Origin: Capitulum mitella
Taxonomy: Eukaryota; Arthropoda; Thecostraca; Pollicipedomorpha; Pollicipedidae
Direction: 5' to 3'
NCBI GenBank assembly: GCA_030062745.1
Contig: CP099848.1
Span: 8,701,501 to 8,765,500, forward strand
Length of the DNA stretch: 64,000 nucleotides
The translations under genes and the position numbers were made by a program. The notes below the pieces were generated by a model that did not search any database, was not told the origin of the DNA, and was given only the letters and a program-made list of their open reading frames with translations. This document shows positions 48,150 through 60,640 of this stretch, piece by piece (position 1 is the first letter of the stretch; each line of letters begins with the position of its first letter).

Positions 48150-51100
48150 CTTGTCAGATGCAGCAAAACGCACTCACACGAACACGAACGGCAGTCACGG
48201 TGTCAGATGTTTCAAACGTTTTAAAAACCATGCGCATGAGATGGCATTCGAGGCTACCGGAGGCAGGCGGTTCCAAGCCACTGCGGCTCGGTAGGGGAAG
48301 AGCTGCTGGGTTGCCGCCAGCCGCACGCGAGGCAGATGTATGGCACCTGTGCCAACAGCAACCGCGCGGGTGCGGCGGCAGCAGACTTGGGCACGCGTGG
48401 GGAACAGAGCACGTATGGCGGACGGGCACGTGGGGGAGCGCAAAGTATTGTAAACCTTCAGGAGGTCACGCGTTCTGACCAGGTCCTCCTCCCGACTCCA
48501 CCCAAAGGCTTTCAGAGCCGGGGTAACGTGGTCCTCCGTGTCTCGTCCCGGTCACCAATCTCGCAGCAAAGTTAATCACCTTTTGTACTTTGTTCAGTTG
48601 GCAGCCGGCGGCTCCTCCTCACGCAGTGATACAGTAAATGATGTGAGGGAAGACGTGGGAGTGGACGAAGAGCTTCATGACGTCTGGAGTGAAGTAGAAA
48701 CGAAAATTTTGAATAGTGAGACAAGGAATGCTTTTACAACGCCGAAGAATGGTGGATATGTGCTCTTCCGAAGTAAGATGTCAGTCGATGATTACACCAA
48801 GTACCTTCACAGACTTTTTTGAAACCATGACGAAACCCGAAATGTCGATGTGAAAGTTTTTCGTCTTTTTTTATGGAGGCTCTGGTGCCAATGAGCATGA
48901 ACTCTGTTTTTCCTGGGCTGATTTTTAGACTGCTGGACCGAAACCAGTTTAAAAGGCACGAGATGGAATCTTCGATTCGGGTCTTGAGACATGACAGATC
49001 GTGGGTGTCGGGTGCGGCGTGATCCAGAAGCCGGGTGTCATCGGCATAGGAAAGGAGTCGGCCATAAGGAAGGAAACTGGATAGGTTGTTGATGAAGATA
49101 AGAAATAGGATTGGCCCAACAATGGATCCCAGGGCCACTCCATGGGACAAGGGTAAGGTAGCTGGGCCACCAGCGACCACCTGCCCCCGGCCACTCAGGC
49201 AACTGGCGAACCAGTCAGACTCAACACCGTACCACTCGAGTTTCTTCAAAAGGGCGCCGTGATCAACACTGTCGAAGGCCTTGCTCAGGCCAATTGTCGC
49301 AAGAGATACGACGTGGCCGGCATTAATGATCTTTGCTGACTACTCGACCGCGTCAAGTACGGCGTCCTCCGTAGAGTGACTGAGTCGGTAGGCAAACTGA
49401 GACGGTGATAGTACATGTTTACTAAGTAAGTACGCAGACAGTTGGGTGTACACGACTTTTTCAGTAATTTTTGACGTGACTGGCAAGATAGAGATGGGTC
49501 GAAAGTTGTTCAGATAGGATCTGTCGCCTGACTTGTACGCTGGTATGACACGGGCAATTTTCCAGGCGTCAGGAAAAGTTCGAATTTTGATCGATCAGAT
49601 AATTATGGTCAGAATGTGTGTCCCGATAACAGAAAAGCATTTCTTCAAAGCAAACAGATGAATACCGTCAGTATCAGTAGCCTTGGTCTGACTAAGGCGC
49701 GCGACAGCCGCCGATAGCTCCGGCAGCATCACCGGGCGAAGGGTCAGCGCTGCCGCACAGACACCGTGCGGTCGAGGCCCGGCAGGTGACGCCGTCGTTC
49801 CGGCAGGCACTGCCGCTGCCTCGGCCGCGATCCGGGGGCCCACAGCAGCGAAGTGCGCGTTCAAGTCGTCCGCTCTGTCAGCTATGTCAACACCGGTTGG
49901 CCTCTGGGCGGGCTGTAGGCCGAACCGTTTGAGACGGTCCCAAAATCCTCGCCCATCACTTAGAAGGCCATCGCACAGGAACGAGCGTCGCGCAGCCGCA
50001 AACAGGCTTTGGACGCGGTTCCGGCACTGCTGATACTCCCGGTGCGACTCAGGGGTGCGCTAACGCTCCCAGCTCTTCCGGGCTTCAGTTCTTTCTTCGT
50101 CGCTGTTGTCACTTCTGGATTGTGTCGTATCCACGGGCAGCTCGGTCTTCGCGAGGTCACTGTGATTAGTGGACAGTGTCTGTTGACCGTCTCGTTCCAG
50201 ATCTCTGTGAACGCAGAGACCTTCTCATTACCGGTGCTAGCGGAATGGACTGGCCGCCAGTCTGCTGCCAACAGGGCCAGCGAAAGGGCATCCCAGCCAA
50301 CACGCCTCCATGGTCGTCCGGTAAACGTCGCCGCTCTCACGGGACCACAGTACATAGCAAGATGGGTTGGTAGTCAGCGATGGGCTCGGTTAGGACCCTG
50401 GACGAGTTACTGGGACCGGTTTGATTGGTTACAATCAGGTCCAGTAGAATACGGTGAATGCGTCGGATGAAGATGAGTCGGCTTGTCCACTAGCTGCCCC
50501 AGGCTCAGGTCCTCCAGCATGGCATGAAAGCTGCGAGTTTCTGGACTTTCTCTGTTTAATATATTGATGTTGAAATCTCCCAGCGCGAAGTCGGGTTTGC
50601 CCATTGCGAGCGCGGCTTCCATTTGAGTTCGGATGCTCTTCAGTCCTCTGGCTACTGATTCCCCAGGAGGCCGGTAGATAGCGCCGACCACCACGGTGCG
50701 TCGACCGGCGGCGCCCACAGAGAGACACAGGGACTCCTCGGTAGGATCCACACTCTTAATGTCGAGCATCACTGTGCGTAGTTCGTCAGACGACGAGTAC
50801 GACAGCGACTCCGTCCCCGCGTGGAGGAGCATGTTCGTGGCTTTGGTCCAAGGGTCAGAGCGATCACGCTCTGATGATCACGTCTCGGACACGAATAGCA
50901 CGTCGAAGTCGTGCTTCTGGGGAAGCTGGTTATCTTCATCCAGTCGCGGAGTTAAGGAGCCAGCGTTGACGTGCCCAATGTTGCAGTAGCGACGCGTTGT
51001 CGTGGCGGTACCGGTAGGAGCTCCCAGTGGAGTTCGTTGCCGTGATTGCTGTGGCAGTCTGACCGTCACCACAAGCGTCCCCGGCCAATGTACTGCAACA

Positions 51101-51370
51101 GTAGTGCGGTGGGGCCGCACGGCCGCAGAGCAGACGACGCGGATCGGCCGGCGGGATGTGGGCGCCGGCTTGTCTTCCTCGCCTGCGGCGGACTAGGAAC
51201 GACAGGCGCGAGGGCAGACCGCGCTGGATGACCTCGGTCACCGGTCGAGACACGTATCCGCTCCTGTACCGCCAGCAGGTGCGCGAGAGAGTATACGTAC
51301 TTGGTAGAGGCGCGACTTGATGGTCTACTCTCCTCTGGACGGTAGAAGTTGGACTCAGCTGTCATAGGGA
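48150..51370 (-). pseudogene. Near full-length LINE (endonuclease plus RT), copy L3, inactivated
   Basis: On the minus strand: near 51000 the endonuclease start (CNIGHVNAGSLTPRLDE, FDVLFVSET), near 50600 the VVGAIYRPPGESV and FALGDFNINIL blocks, near 50300 RPWRRVGWDAL. The RT then follows (49249-48734) with GSIVGPILFLIFINNLSSFL and the catalytic SYADDTRLLDHA. The tail ends near 48200 with FPYRAAVAWNRLPPVASNAI. The order is intact but the frame changes at least six times. The protein is a relative of L1 (same GSIVG.ILF and YADDT.LLD boxes) but clearly a different subfamily. Host gene context is not known. Confidence 0.85.
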
Positions 51371-51639
51371 GGCCGTGGTCGCAGATCTTGCGGGCAAACA
51401 GACGTCGCCACCGCGGCGATGGTGGCGCGCAACTTGAAACCAATGCAGCCCAGAAAGCCAGGCATATCAGGCTTACACAGATCAGAAAGTGACCTTTAGT
51501 CGTACCTTGCCATGCGATGTTCATCCTGGTACAATGAAGAATCCTTCTCCGGGTTTGCAACGCTTGAAACACTCGAAAAAACGCGGAGCGTTCGAGCGCA
51601 GTGTTGCTGCTAAACCAGCGCCATCTGTGCCGCATTTCC

Positions 51640-52440
51640 CAGCGTCAACCACATTCTGCTCCTTCACAGGTTCTGACACTCATACATCTCTGGGCGCGCA
51701 TATGACTGAACTGAGTCATATCTGGGCCAGCGAACGCAACCGTGGTTATCAGCGGCAAGCACTCAGACGGACCGCAGTGCAGTCCGATGCCCCCGATGGA
51801 AGTATTCTTGGACCACTTCTGTTCGCCTGTTTCCTGGCTGAAGTTCCTGATCATGTCAAATCTGCATACATAATGCAGATCTGTATGCACCACACCATAC
51901 AGCCGACGATGTGAAACTGTATGATCGAGTGGAATGCCAGGACGACAGTGACGTTCTCGGGGCGGATCTAAACCATCTCTGCTTACGGTGTAAAAACTGG
52001 GAACTAAAACTGAGCCCAGCAAAATGCAGAGCCATCGTTTTTGCCTCCCGCGAATGCCCACTCGTTCGTCGCGTGCCCTGGACGGTCATCACTTGGCGCG
52101 CGGACAGCAGATCCACTCCCTTGATGACCTACTGGACGCGAAATTTACGTTAGCACAGCACGTTTACGTGACTACGATGAAATCCAACAGCATACTTGGG
52201 TTGCCAATGCGACGTATGCAGATGTCTTCGTATCCTCGGCAGGCAAGATTGGATCCTAAGGCTCTGCTGGCCGCGTTTAACACTCACGTTGAATCTGTAA
52301 ACGAATACGCTAGCGTTGCCTGGATCGGTGCCGCCAAAGCACGCTATGTAACGCATCGGAACACACCATATAACACACTATATGACGCATCAATAACGCA
52401 TCGGGTAAAAACTGCACGGGACACCTCAGCAGGACCGTCG
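51640..52440 (+). pseudogene. LINE reverse-transcriptase fragment, + strand, copy L4
   Basis: Frame pieces include SILGPLLFACFLAEVPDHVK (51808), then YDRVECQDDSDVLGADLNHL, CLRCKNWELKLSPAKCRAIV and further LAQHVYVTTMKSNSILGL and ASVAWIGAAKAR. These are the palm, YADD-flanking and thumb regions, in order. The catalytic YADD box itself is degraded (ADD survives near 51903, in a frame after a stop), so it is dead. It lies head to head with L3; no terminal structures are seen. Confidence 0.72.
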
Positions 52441-54186
52441 TGAAATCTTTCCGTGGTTTACACATGACCTTCCAATTGTCTTCGCTATTTAGCTTAAACT
52501 GAAACTGATATTTCGGTTGTCTCAGGGGGTTGCTGAACTGAACTGACTAGACAAATACCCTGGTTGCACCACTGGACATGATGGTGTGGATGCAAAAATG
52601 CTGGCTTTTCACGTCATATAGGGTAGAACCTTCGAGTCTTGGGCGTCGAAAAACTGTCCATCGTCTTTTCCAAGTCGTCTTTTGAAGACAACCTGTGACT
52701 CCTGTTGCCAGGAATTTGTCACCTGATAATGATGACAAATCCCTGGCAAATCATGCGTTATTATCACCCGTACCTGACAATAACGCATGACAGTAAAATA
52801 GAAACCGTTTTTTTACAGTCTCGGATAGAATAATCGTTGAACATTCTGCCGATCTCCAGCGACGGCCCGCGCTGATTACCATATTTGCCAACGACTGTCA
52901 GCTTGGGAAGAGCTTGAATTCTGTCCGTGATTTTGACAGACAGAAGTCCTGACCACCTTGCCATCAGGTTCAAGTTTAACCTCGCGATTATTTGTTCATC
53001 CAATATTTCGTCCCGCAAAATTTTTCTGTTTCGATAAATATCGCCATTAGATATTTATCCGTATTGGAAATGTTGCCATTCCAAGTTTTCCCGTTTGATG
53101 TTCATGCCTGTCGACAATTACCCTGTTAAATGCTTTGCTTCTGACATTTTGTTTTCAAGATTTGTGCACTCGATATTCCACCATACGGCATTTTTTGGGC
53201 TAACTGTGTCGTGCCTAATTCCGAAAATAAACCCGGGCTAGAAACCAATGATTTGTGGTAAAAGGCATATATAAATCATGGGACATGGGCTATATAAAAC
53301 ATGGGACATGAAAGAAATATGATTAGTTTTGACAGTTAGTTCTCATAGCCATTGCTGATTTTTCTTGCAAGTATTCTAATGCTATGTAGCTAACTTTAGT
53401 GGTCATGACGCGGAATCTACATGTCTACAGCCGTTTCCTTCCAAGTACCGTGCGTTCGTTCATTGTCTTATCCTCGCCATTACTGATTTTTCATGCAGTT
53501 GTTTTAATGCTTCATATCTAAGTTCATTGGTCTTGACGCGGCATGTAGATATACACATTCTTGTACTTGCGAGTAGCAGTGTTTCGTATCCTTTTACATC
53601 TCACAACGCCATCATTTCAAGGGGTCCCTGTATCTCACGAAACCGCCTCCACCCACGTAACTACTCTCATATTACTCTGCAAATGCTAGCGATTTGTGAA
53701 ACTAGGAACACCCATAGGAGCACAGTCTCGTCAGATGCCCGCCGATGAAAGCAAATCTATCATAAGACATATAGCTCGCTTCTCGTTACACACTGGAGGA
53801 AAGTGTCGGTGACAGTCCTGTTCGGAAATTCCCAGCTCCTTTTCGGGATGTGGTTGCTACACACTACACAGGTCAGAGAGTTCGTAACATGGAATAAAGA
53901 AAGACTGTATTAACCTACATGCACGATAGGAATGGCACCAGAACATCTAAAAGTTTACTTATGAATCATTCAGGTGTTCCTAGCGTCACAAGCAACACAG
54001 CCGGTTAAGCAATGCAGTCACATTGCACGTGTGCCATTGGCTTAGCCAGACTGGGATGCATCCCTCCGAGTTTGGCGGGAGTTGACTTTACGCCTTGAGT
54101 ATTGCATTAAAAAGACGTGGTAAAACAAATCTCGATGACGTCGTGCAGAGTTACTGGGGCCGGTTTTCTGAAGAAATTACACCATG
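52440..54186. other. 1.7 kb without a supported gene
   Basis: AT-rich sequence with a short repeated motif (near 53400 and 53540, GGTC.TGACGCGG.AT). No coding or known repeat recognised. Confidence 0.4.
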
Positions 54187-55390
54187 TTAACCCGCCTGGG
54201 ACTGGGGGGGGGGCAGCTGACCGTCTCCCCTGAGGTTTTTTCGAGATTACGAGAGAACAAACAAACGCAGCGCCACGAAACTCGGTTTATCTTTTGCTTG
54301 ATCGTTTTTACATCTTGTAGCCAATTTTTGACTTCAGGTCAACTAAGGTGTTTGACCTAGGTCAGGTCAAATGGACCTATATCCAAAAAAAAGTTTAGCG
54401 CCCTGTAACTTTTTCGCAAAACATTATATCACAACAAAACTTTCAAGGGTTAGAGATTTTGACGAATACAACAAATCTGCCATCTCGGGTTTTCGAGGAT
54501 GTGCGGGCCACCGACCTGAGGTCAAGCCCGTTTTCAACATAATTCGTCGTTTTTTCGAACACTGACGGAATTTTTTAAAACAATTGGAGCGTGGGGAGAT
54601 CCAGTCTTCCAGTCCCCGTCAGTGAGCAAAGTTCCAATGACCTCCATCTACTGACCTGAGGCCAGGTCACGAATAACTGTTATGAGTCAAAATGCACTGC
54701 CATTAAAATCGACAATGAATGAATCAGATCGGGTTGAAAATGGTAGATTTGGCTCACACAGTTGCGAGTAATGCCAAGGAGTCGGAAAAGTTTCAAAAAG
54801 ACTACATATTTTGGGAATAAACAGAGTTTCACGAATAAAGTTCCACCACTTGTGTAGATTGATCACTACTGACTTTTTTCTCAAAATTCGAGCATGTGAA
54901 ATCATCTCAAGAACCAATAGGATCAAGAAACGACACTTGAAATGACACATTTCGCTGAAATAAAAGAACTCTAAAATTAGCTCCCTTTAATTTCGTGCTG
55001 CTTTCGTCGGCGGCGCCCGCCATGCAGCATTGCGAATATCACCGTTTCTTTAACTCATCGTTTCCGTGTACGTATTAAATAAATCAGAGAAAATATGCGT
55101 GTATCGGCATCTGAGGACTTTTAGCTGCCCGCTGGTAGACAGCCATTGAGAGCCAGGCCGTTTTTCGATTTCATGCAGGCGGCTATGAGAAAACATGTAT
55201 AAGGCATCAGTGGCTTACATATTATCCAAAACTAAAAATGATGCCAGTTTTGAGCTCTAATCGTCACGAGCTTTCCAACGGTGTGCTTATTTGTATCGTT
55301 CGACCAACCATTCGTGAGTTAGAGGGGGCGGCCAACCGCCCCCCTCAGTCGAACGTGCATGGCGCTGACCCACGGTCGGGCGCGGGTTAA
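54187..55390 (-). mobile_element. MITE family A, copy A3
   Basis: TTAA at 54187-54190 and 55387-55390 flank a 1196-bp body that begins CCCGCCTGGGACTGGG and ends CGGTCGGGCGCGGG. It is family A in the reverse orientation to A1, at lower identity. The end sequence CCCGCGCCCGACCG (inverted right end) matches A1's CCCGCGCACGACCG. G-run/C-run hairpins are at 54207-54232 and 55324-55346. Non-coding. Confidence 0.88.
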
Positions 55391-55418
55391 ATGATGTTAT
55401 TGTGCAATACCCTTTCCT

Positions 55419-56639
55419 TTAACCCTATTCCCGGCAGGGGGGGGGCGGAATCCGCCCCCCCCCCTCGGGTTTTTTGCTTGCCGATTCCAGGCTTTTTAAC
55501 GCAGCTTCACGAAACTTGGTGAATTTTCCTAGCTATTCCTTCTACGCGCCGTGACAAAATTTCAAAATTCTATTTTGCTCAGGGGCTGAGCCAGGCAACG
55601 TTTTTGGGAGGCACCTCAGGCCATTTTTGGCCATGTTGAGGGTAAAAGGAAAATGTCTGCCAAAAACAGAGTTTTTAAGATAGAACTTAAAACTTTATAT
55701 GGATGTATAGCTAAATAGGTGGGCAATGTGCATATATAATTTTGTTTATCTGAGGTCACTTTACAAGGTCAGGTCAAGGTCAAAAGTCAAAATTTGTTTT
55801 TTCGCTATAATTTCGGTGCCGTTTTTTCAAATGCCAAACCCGGAATATATATTACGTATAAAGGTGCCCTCTACTTGTGTACCAAGTTTCAGCTTGATAT
55901 CAGGTCGGGTCACGGAGCTATGACCTAAAATGTCAGTGCGCGTACCCTATATCGCAAAAGCCAAAAAATGATTTTTTTGGAATAGAGTAAATTCAATCGA
56001 TTAAAAACGTTTACAGATAATATTGAATGCACACGACATCACTCCAGGTGACCCCAAGGTCACTGGAGGTCATTTAAGGTCAAAGGTCACAAGTTGATCT
56101 GAAGAACGTGTGACCATGACAGTTCCCCCTTTTTATGTCCCTGGCACCGCCTATGCTAACATTATACAAACATTGTAATGCGATTTGTACTTCTTTAGCA
56201 TAACATGACTAGCAGAAGCCAAAAAAGTGTTTTGGCCTCTTTTGTTCATGCAGTTATTAGAAAACTAATCCCCCTATTTTTGGAACCCTGTGAACGCCCA
56301 TGAATTTTCTCAAAATTCCAAATTTGCATACCCATGGTCAAAGCCCTATCCATAATCTCGCGATTCATGCCAGTTTCATCGAAATCGGCCTATAAGCAAC
56401 GGAGTTATAAGAAGTCAAAAAGTACCCCCCATTTTGACATTTTTGCCCCCCTGTACCCACAAATTTCAAAATTTTGAAAATTTCATTTTATAAAAATGTG
56501 GTTCACGTCACGGCAAATCGATTGCCGTTTGTTGCGATGAAATCGGATAAGTAGTTCTCGAGATCTCAGGGGGGGACCGAATCCGCCCCCCCCTGCCGGG
56601 AATCGGCCATACCGTCTAGCCCTCCGGGAATAGGGTTAA
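55419..56639 (+). mobile_element. TTAA-flanked MITE family B, copy B1
   Basis: TTAA at 55419-55422 and 56636-56639 flank a 1213-bp body with perfect 12-bp terminal inverted repeats CCCTATTCCCGG. It begins 28 bases after copy A3. Subterminal G-run/C-run hairpins (55437-55468 and 56571-56591) contain GGAATCC.CCCC text. The body has conserved non-coding blocks shared with 41561-42430 and 58035-58920. PiggyBac-type by TTAA and CCC ends. Confidence 0.9.
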
Positions 56640-56963
56640 GTCGCATGCAGTTGTCATATGCATCATGTAGCAGCACATTGCTACCTAGCCCACGTTCGTC
56701 AGGGGCCGGTGGCACAGAGATGGGACTAAGTCATAGATAGCTAGCCCATCCTCTTGGGACGACCTCTTTGATCTGCCTCCGTCTGACTTTCGATCACAGC
56801 TCCAGTACAACGAAGTTACAGCGGAACAAAACACAATGTCACAGTGTCACAAAAAATGCCCAGCACAGGACAAAAGCTTCTGACTAGTCAATGCATCGAC
56901 CAGATCGTTGTGACTTCGTAATCTCAATAATATATTTCGTTTGCAGGGTCTGTTAGCGGCGCC

Positions 56964-57167
56964 ATGCCTGCACTGAGAAAACAGTTTGAAAAAGATGCAT
57001 ATAATAAATTACTAAAAACCACTTCTCGGGCTTATGGTCTCCACGAAAATTCAGTTTTGGTCTTCTGTCGTTGTTTTTTGCTAGTTATTCTTATATTGGT
57101 CTCCTCAGAGTTTGGAACTGAACTCCGGAAACCACACGTCGAAAACCGAGCAGAACGGGTCACATGA
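56964..57167 (+). CDS. Possible small membrane-protein exon, unrecognised
   Basis: A CAG acceptor-like site (56946) is followed by GGCGCCATGC, a fair start context. The 67-codon frame has a basic N-terminal half, a hydrophobic stretch near residues 33-47, and a charged C-terminus ending at TGA. I do not recognise a family. The AT-rich sequence and lack of repeat partners leave it open; it may be a chance frame. Confidence 0.2.
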   Translation: MPALRKQFEKDAYNKLLKTTSRAYGLHENSVLVFCRCFLLVILILVSSEFGTELRKPHVENRAERVT

Positions 57168-57600
57168 GGATAGTTTTTCATTTAAACAACATCGCTACTT
57201 CGCGGATTTTGATGCAAGCCAGCGGACGCGTATTCGGCCATAGTGGGTTTTGCACGCTACGATGAGTGGCCGTCACTTTGTGGCATGGTAGGCGTGGCTG
57301 AGATGTATCAGAAGCACATCGTTAAAGCCTGTGTCCGCGATATGTTCGTGATTTGTTTTCACACCCTGTAACAGATTATCAGAATTCATTGGGGCTAATC
57401 ACGCTGAATATGGAAGCCGTATGGTTTGCTGCCACTTGGGTGTGGAATAGTGTGGCATGATGTGAGACTAGGGTGCCCCTCACTTGTAACTTCAAGCATT
57501 CTTAGTTACGCCTCCATAGCCGTATCGATTTCACTAAACAGTGATGGACACTTATCACTCATTCTGATTCGGAATCATCTGGCTTATTTAAGCGCAGACG

Positions 57601-57930
57601 GTGTCGACGCCCAGGGAGCATGCGCCAGTCAGTCTGAGACTGCTGCTGAAACCCCCGCTAGAGTATCCTGCTGCCGTGGCCTGCTCCTGCTCACAACCGG
57701 CCCCGCCGAGGTGCATGGTCGGCGTGGACGAACTGCGTCGCCCAGGCGTCCACCAGCGGCTGCCGGAGGCGCGCCTCGGCGCCGCCCCCGCCGGCAGCGG
57801 CGTCGACGGCTGCCCGCTGGACGGCGGGGGAACTGAGTCGGCACTAACGCCGCACCCGTCTGTCGTGGACGGTGTAGAGCAACCCGGATGTGTGGGCGCT
57901 GTGGAGTTTCTTCTGGAGCACTTTCGTTAG
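57601..57930 (+). CDS. Possible GC-rich terminal exon, unrecognised
   Basis: A 110-codon frame from ATG 57601, perhaps entered from the CCCAG acceptor ending at 57613, ends at TAG 57930. Third codon positions between 57720 and 57830 are almost all G or C, as in the MRPL39 exons. The protein has GVDELRRPGVHQRLPEARLG and GSGVDGCPLDGG blocks and ends VEQPGCVGAVEFLLEHF. I know no domain that matches. Other frames also stay open in this CpG-rich patch, so a random effect is possible. Confidence 0.28.
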   Translation: MSTPREHAPVSLRLLLKPPLEYPAAVACSCSQPAPPRCMVGVDELRRPGVHQRLPEARLGAAPAGSGVDGCPLDGGGTESALTPHPSVVDGVEQPGCVGAVEFLLEHFR

Positions 57931-58034
57931 AAATACATACGTACATCGTTTTAACCATTTGGCTTTATGCCATATGAAGGGAGCCGAGGAAGGCTTCAAA
58001 AGCCCAAAAGCTCTGGTCTTTTACTCACAATGTC

Positions 58035-58920
58035 TGGGGTTTTGGAAGCAGCTTTACGAAAGTTGATAACTTCTCCTTTCTACCCTTTCTGCATGTTATG
58101 TCATATCTTGATATCTTTGTTTTTCCCAGGGACAAAGCCATGCTAAGTTTTCTGGATGCACCTCAGGCCATTTTTGTTTCTGTTCAGGGCAAAAGCAAAA
58201 TGCGTGCCAACAACAGAGCTTTTAAGAAGGAAGTTTTTAAGCTTTTAAGAAGGAAAAAATACATGCGTTTACATGCGTATACAACAATAATACAATACGC
58301 AAGCATTTTTGCTAGTCTCAGGTCACTTAATAATGTCTAGCGGGTGCTCAAAAATCAAAATGTTAAGATCAAAGACAAAAAAAATTGGTTTTATGTGAAT
58401 ATTTTTGACACTAATTTTCAAAATACAGCCAGAAATATGTAATTCGGAACGGAGTATTCTACTTGCATTTTAAGTTCCAGGTCCATAAGAAGCCTGCTCG
58501 CGGAGCTAAGACCTAAAATGTCCGAGCATTTTCCCCTTATCCCGACAGTCATAAACGGGACTTTTTGGGTCAAACGTCGTAAGTTGTCCTGATGAGCACG
58601 CGATCATGGCAGTTGCACATTTTTTCGTGCCCCTGGCTCTGCCTACGCCAATATTATGCAAATATGTGATACGAGTTGCACTTCTTTGATATAGCATAAC
58701 AACGTAAAGATGAAAAGGAACATTTTTAGTTTCTGTTTTAAAACTAATGGACCTTAAATAAGATTTTAGACTTTCGTGTCAATTCAGTTAAGAAAAATGT
58801 ATTTTTTTCTATTTTCCAAGCCTTTGGATACCTGCCAATATATGTAAATACACAGAACTGAATGAAAAAGCATTCGAAGATATGGATATACGGGCAAAAA
58901 CTCAGAGAGATAGTTTTAAC
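58035..58920 (+). mobile_element. MITE family B, diverged copy B3
   Basis: Conserved words follow B1 in the same order: CAGCTTTACGAAAGTTG, GCACCTCAGGCCATTTTTG, GGGCAAAAGCAAAATG, and near 58625 CCTGGCTCTGCCTACGCCAA, then TAGCATAACA. Identity is about 70 percent by eye. Ends and TTAA flanks are not recognisable. The 80-codon frame at 58098-58340 lies in this repeat and is not a gene. Confidence 0.6.
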
Positions 58921-58929
58921 TTCTTGTAA

Positions 58930-59820
58930 TTTCGAAGTTGATCATGCACGTAGCCATCATTTTTCCTGGGGGGAGGGCAAATGCCAAGTTTTGTCATAGG
59001 CCACAGGAAAATTTTGTCATGTGCCACTGGCATATGACAAAATATGGTAAAGAGTGAATGCAGTCCGGCAGTAGCTTTGTTTTCAGTGAAGGTTCCAATT
59101 AAATCAAGCCATACGGGCGTGTGAACAAATGGTGATGCAAGCACTTTTTAGCCCACGCATCCAGATTGCATCGTTGACTAGGAAAGATGGGTTGACAAGC
59201 ACTGACCAAAGTTCAAGCTGATCAAAAAACTATGGATACTGATACACTGAAAACATTTTCACGCCCACAAGAAAAAAACGCCTGTATTGAATGCAATCAT
59301 GCTTCGAACACTTGAAATGCTCGTAATTTACGAGACGAATCTTCGCACCAGAGGCTAATTAAAAATGGAATAAACTTATCTTTAACAGTTACACTCGTCA
59401 GTTCTAGATTGCCGTTTACATTACGTTTCGTCACTGTAGCACAACATTACCATGTTAAATACACCCTTACAATACACCCCTATGTCCTGCCATGACGTCA
59501 TCCTGATCTGACGTCATCCTGACGAGTGTTGTTTATCTCGGTTGAAGTCGTAAAACGCGGTTTCTATGCATTTCATGAGAAGTGTCCTTCAACATTTCGC
59601 CATTTTCTTTAGCCTGCTGACGGAAGACGTGGTGTGCCAGACATGAGACTGCAGCCATCAGGTGAGATCTGTTTTTATTTCGGATCTCATACAAAGGCAT
59701 TGAACCAGCAGATCCTAGTTTGTTCGCTGAGATGTAAGAACAGCAGATGGAGTTAACTGCGCTCTGAATAACAATAGGTCATGCCATACCGTCAGCGGAG
59801 CGCATGTCTGGCTGAGGGCG
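58930..59820. other. Interval without a supported gene
   Basis: AT-rich sequence, no repeat or coding signal that I can support. Confidence 0.4.
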
Positions 59821-60223
59821 GAGAGGTACGCTGGAGCTCTGCGACGCCCGCACCGTGGCATGATGTTGGTCACTGGCGCAGCCGACTGCCGCGCTGAAGA
59901 GCCTGATACTAGTGGTGACCATGGAGATGCTGACGAAGGAGATGCTGGCCGTACACGGCGCGGACGGCCTCTGGTGTTACGTGTTACAGATCGCAGACGA
60001 TCTAGCTGCGTTAGCGCACGCATTGCCGTTCGTGCTACCTAAAAGTTCAAAACGCGAAATATTCTGTAAAAAGGAAGAAAAATAGATTGTCTCGAAAGGA
60101 AGAATTGGCAGCCTTCCTGTGGAACGATGTGAACAGAATTTTGAAAGGATTAAGATAGTCTTACTGTAACAGAATACTGGGACGGGAACTGAAACAGAGT
60201 GACCGAATCTCGATATATTACAG

Positions 60224-60640
60224 CAATTAGCCTATACGCCGTACCGCGAGATCGTCGGCGTCACGCTGCCGGCGGCCATCACCGAGCGGAAGAGCCGCTT
60301 CCCAGACACGGACGCCAGGGACCCGGGCCTCCAGTTCGAGAGGAAGTGTCCGCGCGATCTGGACAAAGGTCGCATAAAGATCAGTGACGAGCACGGCGAC
60401 GAGATACGCAGCTCTTCGCCACCGCCAAGTCGCAGTGCTCCAAGAAGGCCACCAAGAAGGGACAAGTGCTGTGCATATGCCGCGGCGACCTCTGCAATTC
60501 GGCCCCGACAGCGTCGCCGGCGCTGTTCGTGCCGCTGGCGGCCGCCCGCTCCGGCTACAGTGGCGTCGCCCTGCGGCCGCCGACCCAACCACCGGTTCCG
60601 ATTAACAACCCCATTCGTCCGTCGGCGCATACGTATGTCA
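60224..60640 (+). pseudogene. Ly6/uPAR-type (three-finger) domain exon, frameshifted
   Basis: After an acceptor-like TTACAG (60218-60223) one frame reads YREIVGVTLPAAITERKSRF, then GLQFERKCPRDLDKG, RIKISDEHGDEIR. Near 60410 the coding signal moves by one base to LFATAKSQCSKKATKKGQVL, CICRGDLCNSAPTASPAL. The ending CxCxxDLCN is the diagnostic close of Ly6/uPAR and QVR-like domains. It is followed by a hydrophobic ALFVPLAAA that suits a GPI-signal-like tail. Upstream, GADGLWCYV near 59960-59985 could be the matching first-finger start (CY), but no clean splice joins them. A one-base deletion or an assembly error would explain the break. Confidence 0.45.

Noticed and set aside
58589..58610. Hammerhead-ribozyme-like CTGATGAG
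   Set aside because: The second conserved core (GAAA) and helices are missing nearby.
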